NCBI GenBank assembly: GCA_964478165.1
Contig: CAYZGU010000044.1
Coordinates: forward strand, 1-64,000
Direction: 5' to 3'
DNA: 64,000 nucleotides
From: CAYZGU01 sp964478165
GTDB lineage: Bacteria > Poribacteria > WGA-4E > JAJDTR01
This document shows positions 1 through 10,098 of this stretch, piece after piece. A model generated the notes under the pieces. The model was not told the origin of the DNA. It worked only from the letters and a program-made list of their open reading frames with translations, and made no database searches. Position 1 is the first letter of the stretch. Every line of letters begins with the position of its first letter. The position numbers and the translations under genes were made by a program.

Positions 1-2211
1 CAGCATAATTCTGCCGTCATTGGATTTATGAGCGCTTCCGTTTCTGAATGTTACCCAATATTTGTCTTTCCAACGCACCATCGATGTAAAGGCGTTGTGC
101 TGACCGTTGTGGTAGATAACTTTGTTCGATAGAAGCTGCATAGATCAACCTCCTTCGGTTCTTGTAGGAAACCAGACTTGATATGCTATGGGTGAGATCA
201 ATCAACACGTTTCATAGTTTTCACTTGCTGCATTGTTACTTCGAATTGGTCGAACGTTAGGGGATAGTCTTTCGCGCCTGGAGAAATTGTGTTATGTTTT
301 TCTTGTACTCCACGAGTACAAGCTGGGGACTCTTAAATTGCGGCATCTGTGGATTTTCCAACGCATGTGTGTGAGGCTTCTATTGTATATTCATCTGAAG
401 GCTGTGGGAAGCAGTGCGTTTCCACAGCCAATGGGTGCTAATCAGGTGAAGCGAATGGTCAATGTAGTACGAGGGGTCTCCGTTCATCGATTCGATGACA
501 TAAGCACCCGTAGACACCTGTTTTCCGGGGATTATTTCCGCGTCAATGTCCTCCAGAGTTTTCCAATACTCAGCGAATGCAAGAACGGACAATCTTAATG
601 TTCGTACAAACTCATGCGAGAGAATCTCGATGAGACTCACGAAACTTCAATGAACTAGGAGCTATGTTACCCGCGTTTCGCTTCTGATTCAACAAAAAAC
701 GTCAGATGAGAAATCCAATAGTGAAACAAAGGCGGCGTATTCTCCGGCACAACGATGTGTCGTACCGCCTTTAGCGCTTTCGTGGACAGTCAAAACTAAG
801 GCGAAGGTTGTGTCCGGGCACATTGGCTCAATTGATTTTCCTCCAACCTGTTGTTTAGGCCGGCCAGTTGGTGCAAACGGCACGGCTCCGTTCGTGATTT
901 TTGGGTTTCTGCCAAATTCAAGAATTGCGTTCTTGTCTTGATGGAAATCGCGGTCCGATGTGTAATTTCAAGACGACGCAGGTTACCAAATTCTCTTTTC
1001 GGAACAGTTGTTCCCATTCTCACTCAAGCATCTCGTGCGTTAATTGGTTTCCGTGCACTAGTGAATGAGAGTGTCTACGCAATGCCTCTAACGGTTTCTT
1101 TCCGAGATGGGCCTATTGTTCAGTAAGTGATTCCGTTTATTATCTGACTCTCACTTTCTGGTGAGAATGATAAGAATCTCGTCGTTCTTCGTCTGATTTG
1201 ACAACAACGATCTAGTGACCGTCGGTGGTAGCTCTGAAAATTAAACTCCACCCGTTTTCGGGATTGGAAGAAGTGCTTCTTTCTTGCGGCGACGTATTCC
1301 TCAAGGGTATTATATAGTTTAGTGGTTGGCCTTGCCTTTTTCCTTTGAAATTGGTTTTTCGTGCCGAGCGTGATGTTGTTTGTTCTGTTTAGTGATTCGG
1401 CGTCGTTCTCATTGGATTAATCCAATTGGGACAACCTTTCGAACACGCACTGCCAATGTTTTGGCAGGTGTGATTTTGTTCTTTAGCACCGCTTCTACAC
1501 TTCCATGAGAGTTGTTTGTGAAAAGTTCTAATCTTTCCTTCTCTCAGCTATCAACTTCGATGACCCATTGCCAAGACCGCCTGGAACGGCTACAGCAAGT
1601 GAAAGCAATAAGATGGATTTCTATTGGTGTTGTCGAATTCTCGCTGAGCAATAGTTTCTGAGTTCTTCTTGATCCTCCATCTTTGGAGTCTTGCGTTGGT
1701 TTGAGCTCTTTACGAAGTCTTTTCGATGGGATTTCTTGACACTTTAATTGCGGTTTCTTTCGAGGCTGCTCCCGTTCAAGGGTGAGAATAGTTTGGGACA
1801 AAATATTCGCTTGATTGTGGGCACACGCGAGCTATGGTGGCTACAAAGCACATTGACGTATCAAAAGTTCTAGCTGTGTTCTCTCAGGGTGGACGGGTGT
1901 TGTTGCCTAACGGTGCTCAGAATCGCTCGATTTTTGTAAAACGCTAGTTCGGTGCGGAGGAAGAGCCTTTGGTAGTTTTAGGGAAATGCAGATAGATGAT
2001 AGTTTGTAAATCTGCTAGTGCAGGTTATCTGAGGTAGTGCTGGATTATACATCCCGTCAGCCATTTTGGGTCAGGAGTCCAATCCAGTTTGCCGATCGCA
2101 TAGTGAGTTCGATGCAGCTGATTGTAGGGAATCTGATTTGTTATTGTATGATGTGGCAATTCAGAAGATCCACTATTCAGATGGTGAGAACTTTGGACAA
2201 GAAAAAAAGTC
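1..2211. other. Gene-poor left end
   Basis: No convincing coding region. The open frames are short, overlap on both strands, lack ribosome-binding sites and resemble no family I recognise. What can be seen is structure: a perfect 9-bp hairpin with a 3-base loop (302-310 with 314-322), a two-part stem-loop (728-735 with 765-772 enclosing 745-751 with 756-762), and a perfect 16-bp palindrome at 1411-1426. The stretch could be decayed genes or long untranslated DNA. Confidence 0.5.
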
Positions 2212-2240
2212 TTGACAGAAAACTGTGGAGGTGGTATCTT
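2212..2240 (+). promoter_or_regulatory. Sigma-70-type promoter
   Basis: A perfect -35 box TTGACA (2212-2217) is followed after 17 bases by TATCTT (2235-2240, 4 of 6 matches). Transcription would start near 2247, leaving a leader of about 315 nt before the large barrel-protein gene at 2562. No other gene lies between them. Confidence 0.55.
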
Positions 2241-2561
2241 AACGTGTCCCCTTGCTGAAACCCACGGTTTTCTTGTGTCTTGCAGGGAAATTTCAAGGTA
2301 AAACAATAAAATCAGGTTCACAAAAATTGACTTATTTCTTGCAAGCATTAATTGATGGCCAATGGAAGGGAGGTTTGGCAAGTGATGTTTCCCCGGATGT
2401 AAATTGAGAGTGGTTGCGTGCGTTTTGGAGTGAGAGCATTTTAAGGATACAGGGCCCTCTGTTCAATAGGCGGGTAGTTACGTCCTGCTGTTTGCTCTCC
2501 AAATCAGGTTTTCACTCCGGTCTCAAAGGAAATTAATTTACCCTCATGGAGGCAAGCAAAG

Positions 2562-5500
2562 ATGAAGGTGTTGAAGCAGTCGCTTGATGTGATTTTTGTT
2601 GTTGCATTTGTTGTGAGTTGTTTCGCTTTATATGGGTGTGGGGCGTCGAGTCTTGGTCCGCAGGAACCCCTATTACCGACAATTGAAGGCCAGTCCAAAT
2701 TCTCGGATCGCTTTCAGTTGGAAGAAGAACCCCAATTCTTTTACGATCTCTTCGGGAAAGAATTGCTGGAAGGTAATGAGGTATATAATTACCGCGAGCG
2801 AAAAGAATTCGATAAGAGTGGCGAGCTCATTGCTGGTTGGACGGGACAACTTGACAGTGAGAGGTTTTCTGCGCAGTTGGACCGTACTATTCTAACTACG
2901 GATAGTTTTCGTGGCAGGCATACTGAGTTTGCGGTCGGTGACAACATGCGCGTTAAGCCTTCCACGCTTTTTCCGAACCGTTACATCATGTTTAAGACAG
3001 AGTTCGATGGTTTAAGATGGGATATTTCTTTTTCACAAGAGCGACATCTTTTCACCATACTGAATTCCCGTATCTCCAACCCGGTGAGATTGTCCGATGC
3101 GGCCGCGAATTTAGCACCAACTCTCGGACGAAGAAATGGCTTAAACGATGATGCAGGTGTGCGACATATCGAAAATGCGCGTTTGATCGGTTTTCGCGGA
3201 CAAGGTCTTCTCGGGGATATTTTCCGCGTCGGACTTACGTACATGAACTTGCATAAAGAGCATCCAGAGCGAGTGGAAAACCCTCTAAATGGTACAGTTG
3301 CCAATACGCCACCTGAGCGTATCACTGTGGTTTTCCGTGATGATTCTCCTGAGGATAATCACCCGCGGGCATTTTTAGGGCTGAGTGCAAGTCGGAATGC
3401 TGAATTGATACAAGGTGGTGTTGGAGCCGCGGTCAAGGACATTAAGGTGACGGTTAAGACCCAGGCTCAGGAAGAGATTTCTCGGACAGACCTCATTGCG
3501 GGCGTAGACCCACCGCTTCAAGATGAGATAACCACCGTGATTAGTGATTTCAGTCTTAATGATATCAAACCCGTAGAAGGTAGCCGGGCGCCGCTTAAAT
3601 CGGCAGATGGAGAATGGAAGATTGCCGAAGGTTTCAACAAGATGCAGTATACCCTGGACTTTGCCGACCATCAGATTGATCCTCGTCAGGTAAAATCTGT
3701 GGTGTTCGATTTTGTGGTTGCTGGTGACTATAATATTGCGGTTGTCGGGTTCAGTGAAGCGAACAAGGCTGAAGACGATCCAGAACTGCAAGAATGGATA
3801 AAGACGGAAGATGGCCACATCGAAATGCCATTCCGTGATGTCATCCAAGCACCAGGTAATTATGGTCAGTCCCCAACTTATACCAAGCATCGTGATACTC
3901 AGGCGCTAAATCCAAGCGCGTGGAAAGAGAGTGGTAAGCCTCGGAAAGTTCAGTACCAGTACGGTGCTGCGCGGGCCGGAATTCTTATGGGGGTCGATCT
4001 TGAAGGAACACTGTTCAATACCTTTATACGCGCCCACTATTCCGTTAACAGAAAGCTTAAACAATATCCAACTATTCCAAAGAATAAAGTTGGGTTCAGC
4101 CGCATTAAGGAGGAAATTGTTAGTGACGATGGTGTGGAGTCGACAGGTATTAGTATCGACCGCCGTAGCCGATTGCCGCTAGATGCGAACGGAATTCCAA
4201 CCTATTCTGAAACGGAAGGCGAAAGGTTCGAAGCTAGACTAGGCGGTGGCGGTACTGACGTAGGAAAGACTGGTGAAATGGACCGTGAAGTTGCTTGGTT
4301 CATCAACCTGAAGCAACGTTTTGGAAAACTTTTTCTTGAAGAGACGTTCTATCGCATCGATCCTGGCTATACCACCACGTATCGAAATTGGGGCGCCAAC
4401 AGTGATAGGGATCAAACTTACTCACTGCCGCGTACTCCTGAATCTTCGTCGGAAGTTGATCCATTCGACGAGGTCGATTATCAACTCATCGAGGATGATG
4501 ACGATAATGATGATTGGCCAGATGACATAGATTTTGATGGCGTTTTGCCTCGTGCTGATGATCGCGATCAGAATGGTGTGCTCGATTTTCAGGAAGACTT
4601 CCTTATCTTCGAAGCAGACCCCCCAATCTTCACCGATGTTGTTGATCTGAACAACAATGGAACGATTGATTCGTTAGAAGATGACTTTGAACCACAGTAC
4701 GAATATGGAATAGATCGCCAAGGTTATCATCTCACCGCTAGTTACGATCTTCTGGATAATCTGACCTTCAAGCTGGGGCATTTTGACGAGCGTGAAGTCT
4801 CTAGTAGACGTAAGAACGATTCAAAATATCTTCATGTTACGTATCAGAGAGATATTCCGGACTTTGGAACAATCCTATTCCAAAACCGCTTCGTACGCGT
4901 TAAGGATGATATTCCCGATTACACTATTACCCTGCGTGTTGGAGAGCTTGAACCAGTTCAGATATCTGATGAACTTGATTTCTACAACTCGCGGGTAAAT
5001 ACTAGTACGTTCCAATTCCTCTACACTGCAGTTCCGAATCTGACGCTTGAAGCGAAATTCCTCGTTGTCTTGCAGACACAATTCGAACCTGAGCCAGAGG
5101 AAGCGCTTGCACTTGATCGGGTGGATGATGTAGAAAGGACGAAAACTGGGGATGAGCGAAATGAGCGTACTGATTTCATGGTACCAATTGAGCAGGTACG
5201 TGATTCTGGCGATAAACGCGAATTTCCGTTCTATCCCGATCATGGAATTAACCCACTGGATTCCGGGGACACCGGTTTGATTTACGATACCGATAACTGG
5301 AAAGCTCGGAGGTACGACCAAAAGGACATTCGCAATCAGGTGACCATCCTGAGGGCGAAGTATGAAATTCCTTTAGGTGACTTGGGTTTTGTGAAAAACA
5401 TAGGTGAAGACTTGACCGTTACGCCCATGGCGAAATACATCTGGGAGAAAGTCTTTGATCACACAGCCGCTGAGATTGCGAACGGCAGGTATGTTTCCCC

Positions 5501-5888
5501 ACTGAACCCACGTCTTTATGTTCCTACAGATCCTGAGCCGATTGAATATCTACGGTTTAACAAAGCGAGTCGTGAGGATGTTCTGGGCGTGCGTTTGGAT
5601 TATCAGTTCACTCAGAGAATGAACATCCTCGGTGGTTTTCAGTACCGTAAATTCACGAATCGGGATGCCAATTTCACGACGTTTTTGACTAACTTCCCAT
5701 CAGATGAGGATGTCCCCATTCTTTTCCGTCCTGATCTGCGCACACGGATATTCGAGATTCAAGCGATTAACCGTGGAGAATGGCTTGGTTTTAACATAGT
5801 TATTCTTGCAGGCTACAGACGAACGACTATTTTACTTGAAGATACTACAAGTAATACTACGTTTGTTCGGGCGATGATGGGTTTCTAA
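2562..5888 (+). CDS. Large outer-membrane beta-barrel-like lipoprotein with EF-hand insert
   Basis: 1108 residues. The N-terminus is a lipoprotein signal with lipobox-like LYGC (Cys near residue 26). The long body alternates polar and aromatic residues as in beta strands, and the protein ends in Phe, as outer-membrane barrels usually do. Near residues 644-706 is a very acidic insert with two perfect 12-residue EF-hand loops, DxDxNGxxDxxE (667-678) and DxNxNGxxDxxE (695-706), preceded by a thrombospondin-type-3-like Asp run, so calcium binding is likely. Start: ATG with GGAGG 9 bases upstream. A strong terminator follows, and an exbB-exbD cluster comes next, which suggests a role in the outer membrane. 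No plug domain was recognised, so I do not call it a TonB-dependent receptor. Exact function unknown. Confidence 0.8.
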   Translation: MKVLKQSLDVIFVVAFVVSCFALYGCGASSLGPQEPLLPTIEGQSKFSDRFQLEEEPQFFYDLFGKELLEGNEVYNYRERKEFDKSGELIAGWTGQLDSERFSAQLDRTILTTDSFRGRHTEFAVGDNMRVKPSTLFPNRYIMFKTEFDGLRWDISFSQERHLFTILNSRISNPVRLSDAAANLAPTLGRRNGLNDDAGVRHIENARLIGFRGQGLLGDIFRVGLTYMNLHKEHPERVENPLNGTVANTPPERITVVFRDDSPEDNHPRAFLGLSASRNAELIQGGVGAAVKDIKVTVKTQAQEEISRTDLIAGVDPPLQDEITTVISDFSLNDIKPVEGSRAPLKSADGEWKIAEGFNKMQYTLDFADHQIDPRQVKSVVFDFVVAGDYNIAVVGFSEANKAEDDPELQEWIKTEDGHIEMPFRDVIQAPGNYGQSPTYTKHRDTQALNPSAWKESGKPRKVQYQYGAARAGILMGVDLEGTLFNTFIRAHYSVNRKLKQYPTIPKNKVGFSRIKEEIVSDDGVESTGISIDRRSRLPLDANGIPTYSETEGERFEARLGGGGTDVGKTGEMDREVAWFINLKQRFGKLFLEETFYRIDPGYTTTYRNWGANSDRDQTYSLPRTPESSSEVDPFDEVDYQLIEDDDDNDDWPDDIDFDGVLPRADDRDQNGVLDFQEDFLIFEADPPIFTDVVDLNNNGTIDSLEDDFEPQYEYGIDRQGYHLTASYDLLDNLTFKLGHFDEREVSSRRKNDSKYLHVTYQRDIPDFGTILFQNRFVRVKDDIPDYTITLRVGELEPVQISDELDFYNSRVNTSTFQFLYTAVPNLTLEAKFLVVLQTQFEPEPEEALALDRVDDVERTKTGDERNERTDFMVPIEQVRDSGDKREFPFYPDHGINPLDSGDTGLIYDTDNWKARRYDQKDIRNQVTILRAKYEIPLGDLGFVKNIGEDLTVTPMAKYIWEKVFDHTAAEIANGRYVSPLNPRLYVPTDPEPIEYLRFNKASREDVLGVRLDYQFTQRMNILGGFQYRKFTNRDANFTTFLTNFPSDEDVPILFRPDLRTRIFEIQAINRGEWLGFNIVILAGYRRTTILLEDTTSNTTFVRAMMGF

Positions 5889-5899
5889 ACTTCACTGTG

Positions 5900-5934
5900 A
5901 ACTCTCCCTTGCATCTGCAAGGGAGAGTTTTTTT
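5900..5934 (+). terminator. Rho-independent terminator
   Basis: Arms 5900-5913 and 5916-5929 are exact complements (14 bp as written, with the innermost pairs probably opening into the loop) and run into a T-tract to 5934. It ends the 1108-residue gene and separates it from exbB. Confidence 0.9.
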
Positions 5935-6119
5935 GTATCCGCGAACGAAACTTTCCGAGAACAAGGGTGTGGATACCCCGAGTTCCTCAGTATTGGATAG
6001 TTGAGTTCATGTCTGGAATGTCCCTCGTGTCGTGCCGTTGAATCTAGTTTGTCAAGGAAGCCACTAGAGCTGCGGCGAGCGTAGCTACATGAATCATTAT
6101 CAGATCCAAAGGAGGCAGT

Positions 6120-7124
6120 ATGAAACGCTTGAGTCTCGTAGTAATCTTAGGCCTATGTTCGGCAATGTGTGCTATTACTGCATTTGCGCAAGATGCCGAT
6201 GTGTCCAGTGGTGGTACTGTTCGTGGTCAAATTGTGGACACCACAACAGCGCAAGCACCTGTTACCGGTGTTCAGGTCGTTGTAAAAGATGTTTCAGGCT
6301 CAGAGTCCAAAGCAGAGACGGATTCGAGCGGCGAATATGAGATATCTAATTTGCCGGCCGGGCGTTATCTCATTAGTATCTATAAAGATGGTTATGGTGA
6401 CAGGGTAGGCAAGCCGGTTACTGTTGTATCCGGTGGCGACCATTATGTGCCGCTGAAAATGACCAAGAAGGATAACATAGTTTCTTTCTTTAAGAAAATG
6501 GGATTCGTTTTCTGGCCGCTTGCTCTCTGCTCGATTACAGCTCTGACATTCATCATTGAGCGTTTTTTCACCTTTGGACGAGCTCGATCGAAAATCGGTG
6601 CTGAGCAGTTTATGGCGAGTGTCACAGACTCTCTTCGTAATGAGAACATTATGGAAGCGGTTTCGACTTGTGAGGACGCAGGAGGGCCACTTGCCAATGT
6701 CTTGAAGGCAGGTTTGTTGAGATTCAGTCAGGCACAGATCGAAGAGCGCGCAATCACTAAAGAGGAGATTCAGGAGGCGATTGAGGAAGCCGAATTGCTT
6801 GAAACACCAGAGCTGGAAAAGAACCTTCCTGTGCTCGGTACAATCGCAGTTGTCTCGCCGCTATTTGGGCTGCTTGGAACTGTTACGGGTATGATTAACG
6901 CGTTTACGACAATTGCTTTGGAAGGTACTGGCGACCCGCAGCAACTCGCAGGTGGTATTTCTCAGGCCCTTTTAACAACAGCCGCGGGCCTGACCGTTGC
7001 CATTCCATGCTTGATTTTCTACCAACTCTTCGATAGTTGGGTCAACAGGTATGTTCTTGAAATCGGTCAAGTGTCGACCGAAGTCGTTAACCAGTTGGTC
7101 CTCGGTCAAGAGAGTAACACATAA
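6120..7124 (+). CDS. exbB: ExbB/TolQ/MotA-family proton channel with N-terminal carboxypeptidase-regulatory-like domain
   Basis: 334 residues. Residues 1-24 are a cleavable-looking signal peptide ending AFAQ. Residues about 34-113 form a carboxypeptidase-regulatory-like beta-sandwich (GQIVD, TDSSGEYEISNLPAGRYLISIYKDGY). The ExbB core follows: first membrane helix about 127-147, then a long cytoplasmic stretch, then the conserved pair of helices (LGTIAVVSPLFGLLGTVTGM, and the helix beginning near LLTTAAGLTVAIP). ExbB forms the proton channel that, with ExbD, energises TonB. ExbB normally lacks a folded periplasmic module, so the extra domain may contact peptidoglycan or a partner. Start: ATG with AAGGAGG 4 bases upstream. 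First gene of an exbB-exbD-exbD cluster. Confidence 0.9.
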   Translation: MKRLSLVVILGLCSAMCAITAFAQDADVSSGGTVRGQIVDTTTAQAPVTGVQVVVKDVSGSESKAETDSSGEYEISNLPAGRYLISIYKDGYGDRVGKPVTVVSGGDHYVPLKMTKKDNIVSFFKKMGFVFWPLALCSITALTFIIERFFTFGRARSKIGAEQFMASVTDSLRNENIMEAVSTCEDAGGPLANVLKAGLLRFSQAQIEERAITKEEIQEAIEEAELLETPELEKNLPVLGTIAVVSPLFGLLGTVTGMINAFTTIALEGTGDPQQLAGGISQALLTTAAGLTVAIPCLIFYQLFDSWVNRYVLEIGQVSTEVVNQLVLGQESNT

Positions 7125-7131
7125 TAGTAGG

Positions 7132-7199
7132 GATGTAGGCCTTGTTGGGGGCCTGCCCATTATGTTGAAGATGGGCAGACTCCGAACAACGCCTACATC
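7132..7199 (+). other. Long intercistronic stem-loop between exbB and exbD
   Basis: Two 29-base arms (7132-7160 and 7171-7199) surround a 10-base loop. By my pairing 25 positions are Watson-Crick, one is G-T and three mismatch; the outer 9 and inner 8 pairs are perfect. There is no immediate T-tract, so it is not a classic terminator. It could stabilise or process the message to set the ExbB:ExbD ratio, or be a small palindromic repeat element. Confidence 0.7.
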
Positions 7200-7265
7200 A
7201 GAAATGCTTCAGGAGCTTTCTTTTTTCTTTATAGAGGAAGATCTGATTGAAGGGAGGTTTCAAAA

Positions 7266-7721
7266 ATGCCGCAAGCAGCGACCAGTGTGAAAAAGCAGAC
7301 AGTGCTTTCCACGAGACTGAGAGAGAGAAAGGCACCCACCCTCAGTATGGCTCCTATGATTGATTGTGTGTTCCTGCTTCTAATCTTCTTCATGGTTTCG
7401 ACTACGTTCTCGCCGATGCCCGGTATTCGGGTGCAATTACCACCGCCGGGAAAACCAAGTACGGATAAACCCAAGGGACTTATAGTGAGAATTGCTAATC
7501 CCGCAGTCGGTCAGCGGGAAGGAATTATGGTCTTGAACGATGAAGTCGTCGAGATTGAACAGATGTTTAACCGATTTATCAATGCACCTGAAGAATCTAA
7601 AAACATGATAATTATCCAATCTGAACGTAAGGTAATGCACGAGCAGATTATCCACATTATGGACCGAGCCAAGCAAGCAGGTATTGATAAGATTGGCTTT
7701 GCGGTTGTGGCGAGAGAGTGA
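7266..7721 (+). CDS. exbD: ExbD/TolR-family biopolymer transport protein
   Basis: 151 residues. A short basic N-terminus leads into the diagnostic stretch MAPMIDCVFLLLIFFMVSTT, the single membrane helix with the conserved Asp that carries protons in ExbD/TolR. The remaining ~100 residues form the periplasmic domain (including VMHEQIIHIMDRAKQAGIDKIGFAV). It works with ExbB to drive TonB. Start: ATG with GGGAGG about 8 bases upstream. Followed 34 bases later by a second exbD. Confidence 0.93.
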   Translation: MPQAATSVKKQTVLSTRLRERKAPTLSMAPMIDCVFLLLIFFMVSTTFSPMPGIRVQLPPPGKPSTDKPKGLIVRIANPAVGQREGIMVLNDEVVEIEQMFNRFINAPEESKNMIIIQSERKVMHEQIIHIMDRAKQAGIDKIGFAVVARE

Positions 7722-7755
7722 GTTAAGTAGGTAACTTGAGAAAGGAGAATTCAGG

Positions 7756-8175
7756 ATGGCTGTAGGTAGACGTCGGAGAGATAAAGAAAGAGATGAGGAT
7801 ATACCGATGGCGCCGATGATAGATTGCGTGTTCTTGCTGTTAATCTTTTTTATGGTTTCAGCGATTATGCGTGTGCCGCCGCCGTTTTCTGTGAGTTTGC
7901 CAGAGTCTGCGACTAAGCATGAATTTCCGCGCAAGAAATTCAATATTTTTATCAGTCCGTCTGGTCGTCTGTCAGTTGATGATCAAGAAATGCTAACCCT
8001 TGAGGATTTAGATCTATTTCTCGCTGCGAACGAGAACAAAATAAGCACTCTAATTATCAAGGCGGATAAGCGAGCGGAACACGGAACCGTGATTGACGTG
8101 ATGGAACGTGCCAAACAGCGTTTCAGCAAGGCGGAGGGACAAGAGATTGCTCTTGCGGTTTCCGAAGAGGAATAA
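7756..8175 (+). CDS. exbD: Second ExbD/TolR-family protein
   Basis: 139 residues, a tandem paralogue of the gene before it. The helix MAPMIDCVFLLLIFFMVSAI keeps the proton-carrying Asp; the N-terminus is strongly charged (GRRRRDKERDED) and the periplasmic part is diverged. ATG preceded by AAAGGAG. Two different ExbD copies beside one ExbB are common in bacteria outside the enterics and may form mixed complexes. The cluster ends at the terminator just downstream. Confidence 0.92.
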   Translation: MAVGRRRRDKERDEDIPMAPMIDCVFLLLIFFMVSAIMRVPPPFSVSLPESATKHEFPRKKFNIFISPSGRLSVDDQEMLTLEDLDLFLAANENKISTLIIKADKRAEHGTVIDVMERAKQRFSKAEGQEIALAVSEEE

Positions 8176-8217
8176 CTGAACCGATCTGATACGTGGACTT
8201 CACTTCGTTTTCCGAGA

Positions 8218-8245
8218 GGCAGCCTATTGTGGCTGCCTTTTTTTT
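8218..8245 (+). terminator. Rho-independent terminator of the exb cluster
   Basis: Perfect 7-bp GC-rich stem GGCAGCC/GGCTGCC (8218-8224 and 8231-8237) with a 6-base loop, followed by eight T residues. Confidence 0.92.
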
Positions 8246-8418
8246 GTGGAAGATATATTGGGCGGGATCCGCGAAATCGCGGAGTCTCTTCTCGATATAA
8301 TCCGTTGTTGATGCCAGATTATGTTCATCACATCAGCGTATCCGCCGCACCTGTGCCTGGAAAAGAACTTCGAGACTTCTCGCACATGGTTGACTATAAT
8401 CATAGGAATTCAAGATTT

Positions 8419-10098
8419 CTATGTTGTGACTGCACCCTCGGAAGCTGAAGAAACACTTCGTGCGTATTTTGCAAAAACGCCGCGCGCGTATCGGGGACAC
8501 GGTGCATTCCAGTTGTTGAGTCGTGTTTTCAGTTCGTCGTCTGATAGTTCAACGTTAATGTGACGCCGCTTGACGTCAATCGCGACAATGTCACCGTCCT
8601 GAAGTGCAGCGATTGGGCCACCACGTGCGGCTTCAGGCGCAACATGGCCGATCATAAAACCGCGTGTTGCTCCCGAAAATCTACCATCGGTCAAGAGCGC
8701 CACCGATTCGCCAAGGCCTGCACCAACTATGGCAGCCGTGACGCCAAGCATTTCGCGCATTCCAGGTCCGCCCGCAGGGCCCTCGTAGCGAATAGCGAGT
8801 ACATCTCCAGCATTGATTTTACCGTCCTTAATCGCGGCGAAAGTATCTTCCTCTCGTTCGAATACGCGCACAGGGCCTCGGTGGACAGTCCGTTCACTGC
8901 CGGCAACCTTAATGACGCACCCCTCCGGGGCCAGATTTCCACGTAGGACAACGAGTCCGCCGGTTGCCTTAATTGGATTGTCTATTGGACGAACGACTTG
9001 TTGTCCGTCCGCTTCAACGGTTTTCTGAACTTCGTCACCAATTGTCTTCCCAGTTACCGTAAGTTCGTCGTTGTGTAGAAGGCCTGCCTCAAAAAGTCTG
9101 TGTAGGACTAGTGGAATACCACCTGCACGATGTAAATCTGCAGCGACAAAGCGTCCACCGGGCTTTAGATCTACGAACGTAGGTGTGCGTGAACTGATTT
9201 CCTGAAAGTCATCGATGGAAAATGGGATGTTAGCTTCGTTTGCAATAGCGAGGAGATGCAGTACTCCATTAGTTGAACCGCCTGTCGTTGCAACGGAAGC
9301 AACCGCATTTTCTAGTGAGCGGCGTGTGACGATTTCACTTGGCCTACGATTGTTTTCTAGCATGTCCATCACGAGTTTGCCTGCCTCAAAGGCAACGGCG
9401 TCTTTGTTTTCGGCCATTGCTGGTACGCTTCCACTTCCCATCGGCGCGAGGCCGAGGCTTTCGATTGCCGTCGCCATTGTGTTTGCAGTGAACTGTCCAC
9501 CACAGGCGCCTGGTCCAGGGCAACCCTTGCTGATGAGATCGTCTAGTTCTGCAACCGTTATTGTACCGTTGGCATGTTTGCCTACTGCTTCGAACACATC
9601 TTGGATCGTGACATCATGCCCTTGAAATTTGCCGGGCATGATTGAACCTCCATAAAGCATGAGCGATGGTACGTCGAGCCGAATCAAAGCCATTACAGTG
9701 CCGGGAACCGTTTTATCGCAGCCCGAGAGCGCGACTACAGCATCAAACATGTTTCCACGCGCGACCAGCTCAATGGAATCTGCGATGACTTCGCGACTGA
9801 TTAGTGAAGCCTTCATCCCTTCGCTGCCCATCGTGATGCCGTCCGAGATACTCACAGTGTTAAATTCCAATGGTGTTCCACCTGCAGCCCGTATGCCTTC
9901 TTTAACTTTTGCGGCGAGGCGTCGTAGGTGGAAATTACAAGGTCCAATCTCAATCCATGTATTGGCGATACCAATGATGGGACGGTCTAGATCTTCGGGT
10001 GATAGCCCACCATCTCCGAACATTAGCATAGCGCGTGCTCCAGCCCGATTTGGTCCATCAGTAATTACCGAGCTTTGGCGCTTCAATTTTCTTGACAT
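8419..10098 (-). CDS. ilvD: Dihydroxy-acid dehydratase
   Basis: 559 residues from the chosen start, the usual IlvD length. It dehydrates 2,3-dihydroxy-isovalerate and 2,3-dihydroxy-3-methylvalerate to the 2-keto acids of valine and isoleucine synthesis in the cytoplasm. Iron-sulfur ligand motifs SGCDKTVPG and CPGPGACGGQFTANTM are visible, as is the C-terminal GRFSGATRGFMIGHVAPEA signature. An ATG at 10170 would add 24 residues; I prefer 10098 because AGGAG lies 12 bases upstream and the family begins at this point. Stands alone; no other ilv gene is in the window. Confidence 0.95.
   Translation of the reverse strand: MSRKLKRQSSVITDGPNRAGARAMLMFGDGGLSPEDLDRPIIGIANTWIEIGPCNFHLRRLAAKVKEGIRAAGGTPLEFNTVSISDGITMGSEGMKASLISREVIADSIELVARGNMFDAVVALSGCDKTVPGTVMALIRLDVPSLMLYGGSIMPGKFQGHDVTIQDVFEAVGKHANGTITVAELDDLISKGCPGPGACGGQFTANTMATAIESLGLAPMGSGSVPAMAENKDAVAFEAGKLVMDMLENNRRPSEIVTRRSLENAVASVATTGGSTNGVLHLLAIANEANIPFSIDDFQEISSRTPTFVDLKPGGRFVAADLHRAGGIPLVLHRLFEAGLLHNDELTVTGKTIGDEVQKTVEADGQQVVRPIDNPIKATGGLVVLRGNLAPEGCVIKVAGSERTVHRGPVRVFEREEDTFAAIKDGKINAGDVLAIRYEGPAGGPGMREMLGVTAAIVGAGLGESVALLTDGRFSGATRGFMIGHVAPEAARGGPIAALQDGDIVAIDVKRRHINVELSDDELKTRLNNWNAPCPRYARGVFAKYARSVSSASEGAVTT

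Noticed and set aside
1441..1480. Terminator-like hairpin CTGCCA/TGGCAG followed by T-rich DNA
   Set aside because: The T-run is interrupted and no upstream gene exists for it to end.
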